From: Xenorhabdus sp. BG5
GTDB taxonomy: Bacteria > Pseudomonadota > Gammaproteobacteria > Enterobacterales > Enterobacteriaceae
Direction: 5' to 3'
Assembly (NCBI RefSeq): GCF_015163665.1
Contig: NZ_JADEUG010000005.1
Span: 1 to 64,000, forward strand
Length of the DNA stretch: 64,000 bases
Shown here in pieces: positions 37,925 through 48,500 of the stretch. The notes beneath the pieces were generated by a model, which was given only the letters and a program-made list of their open reading frames with translations, had not been told where the DNA came from and searched no databases. Position 1 is the stretch's first letter. Every line of letters begins with the position of its first letter. The position numbers were made by a program, and so were the translations under genes.

Positions 37925-38203
37925 TTAAAAGGATGTACACCCACCATCCAACAACGCCTGTTCATTACAACGACGACCATTCGCCAACTGGCAAACAGGA
38001 ACTTGATGACCATTCAATTGCTTGGTTAATGCCGGCATTCCCCCTGCATCAGAGCAACTTTCACTGGCATCTTTACTCAGATAAATACCCAGATCAGAAG
38101 ATTGATAATGTTTGTACTGGCTTGATTGATGCCCGCTGCAACCTGCTAATATAGCGCCTACCAGCAACAACCTGACAAGGATAATTCCCCGCTTTAACAA
38201 CAT
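37925..38203 (-). CDS. Small DUF333-family lipoprotein
   Basis: A 92-aa secreted lipoprotein. A positively charged, hydrophobic signal ends in LLLVGAILAGC, a clear lipobox with lipidated C22. The mature part carries the DUF333 cysteine pattern (ESCSDAGG, PVCQLANGRRCNEQALLDGGC). This family is often labelled 'putative hemolysin' without direct proof; its function is unknown. A GGAG site lies a few bases before the ATG. It is 36 bp downstream of emrE on the same strand and may be transcribed with it. No sign links it to either biosynthetic cluster. Confidence 0.85.
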   Translation of the reverse strand: MLLKRGIILVRLLLVGAILAGCSGHQSSQYKHYQSSDLGIYLSKDASESCSDAGGMPALTKQLNGHQVPVCQLANGRRCNEQALLDGGCTSF

Positions 38204-38239
38204 ATTTTCTCCAGTTTAACTATCTGAACAGGGTATAGA

Positions 38240-38572
38240 TCAATGACCTGTACTTTTAGAAAACAAATTGATGACTAAAACACCGACAATAATAAGAAGA
38301 ATACCGATAATTGCCGGTAAATCCAATTTTTGCTGGTATAAAAATATACCCGCAATAGAGACTAAAACTATACCAAGGCAAGACCAAACAGCATAAGCAA
38401 TCCCCAAAGGCATCACTTTTACAACTTGTGATAACGCCCAAAATGATAAGCAATATCCCATCACCACAACAACAGATGGCACTAAGCGAGTGAAGCCATC
38501 GGCCATTTTTAACATTGTTGTCGCTATCACTTCAGACAAAATCGCGATAAACAAATAACCCCATACATTCAT
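38240..38572 (-). CDS. emrE: Small multidrug resistance transporter EmrE
   Basis: A 110-aa SMR protein with four transmembrane helices, forming a proton-coupled antiporter dimer for lipophilic cations. The essential glutamate is E14 (AILSEVIATTMLK), and the helix-3 motif (GIAYAVWSCLGIVLVS) and helix-4 segment (DLPAIIG) match EmrE. The C-terminus NLFSKSTGH parallels E. coli NLLSRSTPH. The ATG at 38572 gives exactly the EmrE length with a GGTGAG site; an in-frame ATG at 38614 would add 14 residues absent from homologues. It could help tolerance to toxic products, but nothing here ties it to the NRPS operons. Confidence 0.92.
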   Translation of the reverse strand: MNVWGYLFIAILSEVIATTMLKMADGFTRLVPSVVVVMGYCLSFWALSQVVKVMPLGIAYAVWSCLGIVLVSIAGIFLYQQKLDLPAIIGILLIIVGVLVINLFSKSTGH

Positions 38573-38770
38573 ATTGCTCACCAAGACAAAGTTATAAGAC
38601 AGATCAAATTTCAAAAAAACTGCTTAATCTACCATAACTTAAAATACAATACCTTAACGAAATGAAGTGTTTTTTCTTTATGAAAAGAATAATAATGAAG
38701 AAAAAAATCAAGTATAAATTTGGCAGAAAATTATGCAATAAAATAAAAATGATTATTCCATTAATCTATC

Positions 38771-38875
38771 TATACTCAATAAACTTCAAGTTGCAATCCG
38801 CAAGACGAAGCGAGGCCTTATATTTCCCCGCCACACGGGGAAATATAACACGCATCTTGAAGTTGGATGGGTATA
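38771..38875. repeat. MITE-like palindromic element with terminal inverted repeats
   Basis: A 105-bp element. The left end TATACTCAATAAACTTCAAG and the reverse complement of the right end, TATACCCATCCAACTTCAAG, continue as TTGCA and ATGCG and agree at 19 of 25 positions. The middle is a perfect 13-bp hairpin: TTATATTTCCCCG (38818-38830), loop CCACA, CGGGGAAATATAA (38836-38848). No transposase is present. Similar ends are, from memory, common in Photorhabdus and Xenorhabdus intergenic DNA. No clear target duplication is visible. Confidence 0.75.
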
Positions 38876-39197
38876 TATGCATCAATATTATTTTTACCTA
38901 TAAGAACTACCTTAAATAATTTATCATGAAAATGACCCGAAGAAATTATTCACTTCAATATAGAAAAGAACAGTGAATTATTTTTTGCGCTAAAAAACAC
39001 TATAACAGCAAGTTAAATACCGACAGGTAACCATAAAGAAACCAAACTAGATCACATTATATCCATAGGCAATTAAAAAATATAATCACAACAAATAAAA
39101 ATATTATAGACTTAAATACAAATGACTATCACTATTGAAACCTGAAGAACTACGACTATAAAATCATGATCATGGAATAATAGGTGAAAATAATGAC

Positions 39198-39211
39198 TAT
39201 TCTCGAGAATA
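39198..39211. promoter_or_regulatory. 14-bp perfect palindrome upstream of the NRPS operon
   Basis: TATTCTCGAGAATA is self-complementary over its full length and lies about 340 bp before the NRPS start. It could be an operator for a dimeric regulator, but AT-rich DNA yields such words by chance. Confidence 0.25.
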
Positions 39212-39540
39212 AAAACAAACTGCGCGAAACAGGATAAGTGACGAAGATATACACTTAAATAGACAAAAAATAAATTTTAAACCTTGGACAAACAATATTA
39301 ACTATTTCAAATGAGGGGGAATGCTGAAAGATTGCGAGATTAGCTGTAGTGATACCATGATAGTTCATGCTAATACCTATTAAATAAAATAATAACCTGA
39401 TGTTAAAAATCATAAAAAATCAGATATAACGTAATAAATTATGTTAATGCCAAAACATAAATAAATTAAGGTTAGGCAAGCACTGAAATCTATTCATTTG
39501 TATCATGAATGACAAATAACTTGTAAACGGAATGCATTCG

Positions 39541-39546
39541 TATAAT
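39541..39546 (+). promoter_or_regulatory. TATAAT immediately before the NRPS start codon
   Basis: A perfect -10 hexamer ends 5 bases before the ATG at 39552. If used, transcription would begin at about the start codon. A possible -35 (TTGTAA, 39521-39526) is only 14 bp upstream, which is too close. No Shine-Dalgarno sequence lies in the normal window before this ATG. Confidence 0.3.
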
Positions 39547-39551
39547 TGACT

Positions 39552-42500
39552 ATGAGAACACTTGAAGGTTCGTTGAATTCGAACTTGTATAACCTTCATC
39601 CCGCTCAAGAGGATGTGTTTTATGAGCAAACCTTTCACGAAAACAACCCATTACACAACCTGGGCTGGTATACCTTGATGGAAGGTGAAGTTGATATAGT
39701 CATCTTGCAACAAGCCTGGCTATTACTATACCAACATGTTGATATGTTGAGGTTACGCATATCCGTTAATTCGGATAATGAAGCAACCCAATATATTCAG
39801 AATCAAAGTGATACTGAATTAGTCATACTCCATGATTTTACAATGCAGCCTGATCCTGAAAAAAAAGCAAAAATTTGGATGCAGCAACAGATAGATATTC
39901 CCATTAAATTTCCAAATGAGTCCTTATTCCAAGCCGCATTGCTTCGTATTACCAACGAGAAATATTACTTCTTCACTAAGTTCCATCATATTATGATTGA
40001 TGGGGTTGGTTTATTCCGGCTCCATGAATATACCCATAAGTTATATGCATGCCTGAAAAATAGAACTTCAACCACCTGGTTAGCAGAAATTCCACAATAT
40101 TTAAATACGATAGAAAAAGCAAAAAAATATCTAACTTCCTCCTGTTACGAAAAAGACAAAAAATACTGGTATGATTTTTTAACAAAAAACGATATACATC
40201 AATTAATCCCTTGTTATCAAAATAGGGGTTTCCGTAACGATATGTTGGCATTACCGTTTTCAATTAAAGCTGATTTGCTTGCTTTTTGTGAAAAAAATAA
40301 AACGAACCTTCTTGCTGTCTTTTCGAGCTTAGTCATCATTATGATGTCAGAACTAACAGGGCAACAGGAATTAACATTTAATACCATCACTCATGGCAGA
40401 AGGACAAAATCAGAGAAATATGTCGTAGGGATGCAAACCAATATTTATCCGGTACATTGCCATGTTTCTCACACAATCAGTGCCATTGAACAGATTAAGC
40501 TAATGGAATTAGCGCTAAAAGAGAGTTATCACCACAGCCAATTCCCCCGTTCTCACTTGATTCGCATGGCTAATAACCATGGCATTGCTTTACCTAATAT
40601 ATTTATATTCTATGAAAGGCTTTCAGAATCAGCATCTGAAATCAACCAGGCGCAGCATTATATTGTAGATGGGGGATTTAACACTGATCCTATCGTTTTT
40701 CGCTTGCAAGACTTTGGATATGATCAAGGACTAACAATAGCGATAGATTATTTACGGGAATATTTTAGTGAGCAAGATGTAAAACAAATACTTACGCGAT
40801 TGCAGAACTTATTGACTGCTTTGCTTAATACCCCTTCTTTATTCGTCCATGAATTACCTATTTTATTAGAACAGGAGCGTCATACCCTGCTGCACAGTTG
40901 GAACCAAACTGATGCATCCTACCCGCAGGATAAAATTTTACAACAACTGTTCGAGGCACAGACAGAAAGAACACCGAATAACGTGGCGCTGGTGTTTGAA
41001 GAGAAAACCCTGACCTATCGTCAACTCAACGAACAGGCAAACCAGCTCGCCGTTGTCATCCGGCGGCAATGCAATACACCGATGCAAGCAGATACCCCTA
41101 TCGCTCTCTACCTCGATCGCAGTCTGGAAATGGTAGTCAGTATCCTGGCGGTACTGAAAGCCGGTGGCGCTTATGTACCGATCTCCCCTGAATATCCACC
41201 GGAACGAGTTCAGTTTATTCTGGAAGACACCGGAAGCCCATGTGTACTCACCCAACAACGCTATCTGACAACACTGGAACAGTATACTTACGCTTTGCCA
41301 ATTCAGCCGACGCTGATAGCCGCAGATGACCGTACAGTCACCCAAGGCCAGTCGGTAGAAAATTTAGTGCCAGTGAACAAAAGTTCTGATTTGGCCTACA
41401 TTATCTACACTTCCGGGACGACCGGACAGCCGAAAGGCGTTGAGTTAACCCATCAAAACGTCATCAATCACTTATGTTGGATGCAATCCCAATACCCATT
41501 AAGTGCCTCGGATAAGGTCCTGCAACAAATCCCTTATACCTTTGATGCTTCAGTCTGGGAGTTAATTGCAGCTAACTGTTTTGGTGGCACTATCGTACTG
41601 CCCTCACCGGATACCCATAAACAGCCAGAGGACTTGTATCAACTGATAGAGAAAACTGGCGTAACGGTGGTGCAATTTGTCCCGTCCATGTTAGGCGCTT
41701 TCTGCCAGACAGTACGGGACTTAGGGCATCAGTTACCCCGCACTATCCGTTACGTTCTATGTGGCGGGGAAACGCTGACGATGTCCCATGTCAACGCGTT
41801 TAGATTTATAAATAGTCATTCAAGCACTTTAATTAACCTCTATGGCCCCACAGAAACGACAAATGATGTCACTCACTTTGAGGTAACCAATGAGATTGGT
41901 GGCATTATTCCGATTGGCAAGGCTCATAACAACACCCGCCTGTATGTCCTTAATCATAACGGCAAACTCTCTCCCATTGGCGCCCCTGGAGAGTTGTATA
42001 TCGGCGGTGCTGGGCTGGCGCGGGGATATCGTAATCGTCCAGATCTGACTGCTGAGCGTTTTGTGGAAAATCCGTTTGCCACAGATGAAGACAAAGCCCG
42101 TGGTTATACTCGTTTGTACAAAACCGGTGATCGGGTGCGCTGGCTGCCGGACGGTAACCTGGAATATCTGGGACGCCATGATTTTCAGGTCAAAATTCGT
42201 GGTTACCGCATTGAATTGGGTGAAATCGAAACTACCTTATCCTCTCATCCGCAAGTAAAACAGGCAGTGGTGATCGACCGAGATCATGCAGGCCACAAAG
42301 CACTGGCAGCTTATCTGGTCACAGACGAAGCCTTGGCCAATGACACTTTGATAGCGCATCTCTCAACCCACCTGCCGGAATATATGACACCCGCCAGTTT
42401 TACCCGCATTGATGCCATCCCCTTGACTATCAACGGCAAGCTCGACCGCCATGCTTTGCCAGCGCCGGTATGGGAAGATTGGGAGCGTTATATAGCGCCA

Positions 42501-45500
42501 CGCACTGAGTTGGAAACCCAATTGTGTGTGCTCTGGCAAGATGTCTTAGGATTAGAACGGATCGGTATTGAGGATAATTTCTTCCGTATCGGTGGCGACT
42601 CGATTGTCAGCATCCAGTTAGTCTCCAAACTGCGGCAAATCGGTTTCTCCCTGCAAGCCAAATCGATTTTTGAAGCACCAACGGTAGCGCGGTTGGCGCA
42701 ATTGCTGACGCAAATTTCATCCCATGTATCTGTAGTGGCTGAACAGGGATTATTGCATGGAGAATTTGGTTTATTGCCTATCCAACAGGATTTCTTCAAT
42801 CTGAACTTGCCATGCCCGCACCATTGGAATCAGGCATTTATGATCCGGCTGCCAGGCAATATCAGTCACGCAGCTATTGAACAGGCGCTGATCGCACTGA
42901 CTGAGCGACATGATATGTTACGCGTCCATTTTGTTAAAACTGAACAGGGTTATCGTCAGTGCTACTCCGCAGAAATACCGCCCTGGTTACCCACATTACA
43001 GCATTGTGATTTCAATGAATTAAATCATCAACAGCTGACACAATGGCAAAGTGGCTTTAATTATTGTACGGGCCCTTTGTGGCAAGCCGCCCATCTGACC
43101 GGATATGCCGATGGCAGCGCCCGCTTATTCTTCGCATTTCATCACTTGATTATTGATGTCGTGTCCTGGCGGATTATTGCGGAAGATATACGCCTGCTAC
43201 TACAGGGAACAGCGCTACCACCAAAGACCAGCAGCTACCGACAATGGGTTGCTGCTGTCTATCACTATGCCATACAGCATCAAGATGAAGTGCCCTACTG
43301 GCAGGGAGTCATGGCGGGTGAAAAAACTTACCCGCTGATGGGAGAACGCAACACGCATCAACTGAGCTTATCAACTGAACTGACGAACACTCTGCTACAT
43401 GAGACTAATCTAGGTTATCACACGGAAATTAACGACTTGCTGCTTAGTGCTCTCACACTGGCATTGCAGACAACGTTCTCCCGTGCGGTAAACTTCATTA
43501 CTCTTGAGGGGCATGGGCGGGAAGCTATCGACAGTGCTGTGGATATCGCCGAAACTGTGGGCTGGTTTACAACTACCTACCCTGTTCGTCTGATAACGCA
43601 GGGCAATATTGCTGAGACGATTATTCACACGAAAGAGATGCTGCGTGCCGTGCCAAACAAAGGTATCGGTTATGGGGCGCTACGTCAGGTTGGATACTTG
43701 TCAGAGGATTTACCAGCCATCAGTTTTAACTACCTTGGTCAATTAGGAGGTGAAAACCATCAGGATTGGGCGCTGACCGATGAAGACTGTGGTGCAATGA
43801 TCGCCCGCGAAAACATGAGCCATTTACTGCTAGATATCAATGGCGCAGTTCAGGCAGGAAAACTGCAATTCAGTGTATTGTCTCGTTTACCGTCAGCCCA
43901 AACACACATATTTATCACAGCCTTTGAGCAAGCACTCAATAGTGTCATCGCCGCCGGCCAAAAACAGGCCCAATTGGGTAGTGTGAAAACACCCAGTGAT
44001 TACGAATTTAAAGCGGTTTCAATCGAACGCTTAAAGCACTTGCAACAAAACTATCAGATGGAAACCCTGTATCCCGCCACCAGCTTGCAGCAAGGATTTA
44101 TTTATCATCATCTGGCTCAACCACAAGATGATGCCTATCGTGTGCAATTGTTGCTGGATTATCACACCCAACTCAACCTTGCCGCCTATCAGCAAGCCTG
44201 GTCGCTGGCTTCACTGCGCTTTCCCATCCTCAGAACGGCATTTAATTGGGAAGGGGAAATTTTGCAGATTGTAACCACGGGTGCCAGTATTAATTCGGCG
44301 AACTTCAAGATCAAAGATATCAGCCAATTACCCGCAGAAGAACGAAACAAGGCGATTGAAACAATTCAACAACATGACCGTACTCTGCCTTTTAATTTAC
44401 GTCAGCCTGGTTTAATCCGCTTTACCCTAATTAAACAGCGTGAACAACGGGTAACGGTGCTGATCTCCCAACACCACACGATTACTGATGGCTGGAGTGG
44501 TCCGATTTTATTGCAGACTGTGCACGGGTATTACGACATGCTGGTGCAAGGGCAGATGCCTCAGATCGTAGTGGAGAAAGCTTATCTGGCAACCCAGCAA
44601 TACTATCTGGAACATCTGGCCGAATCTGAGATGTATTGGGCGGAACGTAAAACACATTTCCAGGCAACTAATGATCTGTCAAACCTGTTAAATCGTCATG
44701 TTAACTTGACGCAGATAAAAACCATCGAAAAACCGGCTGAACAGGCACTCACTGTGCAGGGGAGCGATTATGCGCAGCTTAAGGATATGTGCCGGACACA
44801 AGGTATTACCCTGAATGTGGTATTGCAATTTGCCTGGCATAAATTACTGCACAGTTACACCGGGGATAAACAGACTATTGTTGGCACCACCGTATCCGGG
44901 CGCGATGTACCAGTAGACGGCATTGAGTCCAGTGTCGGCCTGTATATTAATACCTTGCCATTGATGGTGCAGTGGGATAATAACCGAAGTGTTATTAGTA
45001 TCTTACAAGCTATACAGAAAGATATCGCCATACTCAACAGCCACAGTGCTGTCTCACTTGCCAGTTTGCAATCCGACGGAGAACGGTTATTCCATAGCCT
45101 GTTTGTCTTTGAAAACTACCCCGTCCCCGTGGCAAGCGAAAATGAGACGGGTGTTGAAAATACCCTGATATTCCGCCAGGCCATCGAAAAAACCGATTAT
45201 CCATTATCACTGATGGCCTATGAACAGAATAACTGTCTTACGGTTAAATTGAGTTATGGTGAAGACTGGCTGACCGACAAACAAGCACAGCGCTTGTTGC
45301 ATCAGTTTGAACGCATTCTACACGCTGTGGCCGGTGATCCACACCAGCTTCATACCGCCATCTTGTTTCTCAGTGAAGCAGAGCGTTATACCTTACTGCA
45401 CACCTGGAACCAGACCGATGCCCCTTACCCACAAGATAAAACCTTACAGCAACGCTTTGAAGTACAGGCAGAAAAAACGCCAGATAATGTGGCACTGGTG

Positions 45501-48500
45501 TTTGAAGGGGAAACCCTAACTTACCGGCAGTTAAATCAACGGGCAAATCAGTTAGCCTGGGTTATTCGTGAACATTATCAGCAACATAAAAATGCCCCTC
45601 TGCCCGCAGACACCCCCATCGCCCTCTATCTTGACCGCAGTCTGGAGATGGTCATCAGTATTCTGGCGGTACTGAAAGCCGGTGGTGCGTATGTACCGAT
45701 CTCCCCGGCATATCCGCCAGAGCGGGTGCAGTTTATTCTGCAAGATACCCAAAGCCCCTGTATCCTCACCCAGCAACACTATCTGACAGCACTGGCGGAA
45801 TATACTCAGGCACGGGCAGCGCCGCCGATACGGATAGCGTCAGATGACCGGACCATCACCATAAACCAGCCCGTAGAAAATCTGGCTATAGTCAATAAAC
45901 CTACCGACCTGGCCTATATCATCTACACCTCAGGCACCACAGGGCAGCCTAAAGGCGTCATGATCGAACATAAAAATGTGGCTCATATGGTGGCGGCGCA
46001 GGCAGCACTGTTTGATATCACAAAGCACAAAAAAGCCTTAATGTTTGCAGCTTATGTCTTTGATGCCTCGGTTTCCGAACTGTTTGTCAGTTTACTGCAT
46101 GGCCTGACGGTCTATCTGTGCAGCGAAACAGAGCGCAATGCACCGGCCGTTGCACAACTGATTCAACGAGAAAGCATTGAATTAGCCACCTTACCGCCCG
46201 CCATACTGAAAGTATTAGTCGGCACGGCATTCCCTTCCTTACAGCTCTTGGTGACAGCGGGAGAAGCCCCGTCCTTAGATTTTCTTGACTATTTCAGCCA
46301 TCACAGCGGGGTACTGAATGCTTACGGCCCCACCGAAGTGACCGTTTGTGCCAGTGGCAAGCACTACCAATCCGGGGAGATTGCCCGCAATATTGGTCAA
46401 GCCATCAATAACGCCCGTCTTTACGTGCTTGATAGTCACGGTAACTTGTCCCCTATCGGTGCGACGGGGGAGTTATATATCGGCGGTGCCGGACTGGCAC
46501 GGGGGTATTTAAATCGGCCTGAACTCACCGCTGAACGTTTTGTTGAGAATCCGTTTGCGTCAGCAGCAGATAAAGCCCGTGGCTATACCCGTTTGTACAA
46601 AACCGGTGACTTAGTCCGCTGGCTGCCGAACGGGGAGCTGGAATATCTGGGGCGCAATGATTTTCAGGTTAAGATCCGGGGCTACCGTATCGAATTGGGA
46701 GAAATTGAAACGGCCCTTGCCACCCATCCACAAGTTAAACAGGCGGTGGTGACTGACTATAAGCATCAAGGCAATCAAGTACTGGTAGCGTATCTGGTCA
46801 CGGCGGGTGAGGTATCGGATGATGCCCTAATGACACACCTTTCTCTTCGCCTGCCAGACTATATGCTGCCGGCCAGTTTTACCCGTATTGAATTCATACC
46901 CTTAACCCTCAACGGTAAACTGGACCGCCGTGCCCTGCCAACACCGGTATGGGGTAATAGTGACAACTATATTGCGCCCCGTAATGCCTTAGAAACTCAG
47001 TTATGCGCTATCTGGCAGGAGGTATTGGGGCTAGAGAAAATTGGGATTGAAGATAACTTCTTCCGCATTGGTGGTAATTCCCTGACTGCGATTAAGCTGA
47101 CGGCAGCGATTCACCAAACCCTTGGGCTTGAGGTTTCACTGACACAACTCTTTGAACGCAAAACCATTGCCAGCCTGACGAACCAGATGGGGCAACCCGC
47201 CAACACGGTTATTCCTCACCGCGAATTGGCGCACTACCCCTTATCGTTTGCTCAGGAGCGAATGCTGTTTATCGAGCAGTTTGAACAGGGCACCGATGCC
47301 TACCATATCCCCTGTCTGGTGCAACTGGATAATGCCGCCTGTCTGCCCGTGTTAGAAACCGCCATTAACCGATTAGCGCAGCGCCATGCCGTGATAAGAA
47401 CGGTATACCCCCATTATGATGGTGGACAGCATTACCAGCAGGTACTGGACAGGCCGTTGGTTATCCGGTCAGTCGCGCCCTGTGATGGTATTGACACGCT
47501 TCTGGATACCATACGCACTGAGACAGCCACGCCATTTGATTTGACCACCGAACCCGGTCTGCGCCTCTGTCACTATGCCCTGGCCGATAAGCATTACTTC
47601 CTGATGTTATGGCACCATATCGCCATTGATGGCTGGGCCATCGACATTTTTATGCGTGAACTGGCCGAGATTTACCCAGCCTTGTTAGCCGGCCGTGACA
47701 GCCGGTTGCCCGTTCTGGATATCACCTATGGCGATTATGCCGCCTGGCAGCGGGAATATTTACAGGGCGATGTGCGTGAACGCCAGCTCGCTTACTGGCG
47801 ACAGACCTTAGCCCACTACGAAACCCTGGCCTTGCCAACAGACGCCCCCAGACCCGCTCAGGTCAGTTATCAGGGACGGGACTTCAATTTTACGCTGGAT
47901 GCCCCCCTCTCTGACCAGCTCAGAATGCTGGCAAAAAATCAGGAAACCACCCTGTATACCGTGCTGCTCAGTGGCTTTTATGTCACGCTGGCAAAACTAT
48001 CCGGCCAAAACGATATCGTACTGGGCACACCAACTGATAACCGACACCACGCCCAGACCCAAACGCTAGTAGGGATGTTTGTCAACTCTCTGGTCTTGCG
48101 GGCACAGCTTGTGCTGACAGACAGCGTAGCCACCCTGATTAAACAAACCCATCAATTACTGGCCGATGCCAAAGCGCATCAGGACATGCCGTTTGAACAA
48201 CTGCTTGACGCTCTGGCAATTGAACGTGACCCCGCCCGTCATCCGATTTTTCAGGTTATGTTTGGCTTACACCGTGTTGGGGAACACCGGCCAGATGAAG
48301 CCAGACTGCCGTTTCAGCCGGTGACATTAGATGAATCCCTGTACAGCCCCGCCAAGTTTGACCTGAGCCTGTTTCTGTCCGAGGGACAACCCGCTATTAC
48401 AGGCAACCTGAATTACGCGGTCAGCCTGTTTAACGACACCACCATGGCACGGCTGGCCGCTATCTACCAACGGGTGCTGGCCGCCTTCGTGACAGACCCG

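Larger units (their letters stand above)
38573..39551. other. AT-rich non-coding region between emrE and the NRPS operon
   Basis: About 980 bp, strongly AT-rich, with stops in all frames except a short 85-codon frame that runs through the hairpin element and has no protein-like character. It holds a MITE-like repeat (38771-38875), a 14-bp palindrome (39198-39211) and presumably the promoters of emrE and the NRPS genes. No Fur-box-like site was seen by eye. The low GC and length resemble H-NS-bound regulatory DNA of transferred gene clusters; that is inference. Confidence 0.7.

Noticed and set aside
37933-38154. 73-codon plus-strand frame opposite the lipoprotein gene
   Set aside because: It is antisense to a clear lipoprotein with lipobox and DUF333 cysteines.
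38662-38919. 85-codon frame between emrE and the NRPS operon
   Set aside because: It spans the MITE-like hairpin element, is lysine/isoleucine-rich from AT-rich DNA, and shows no domain or conserved start.
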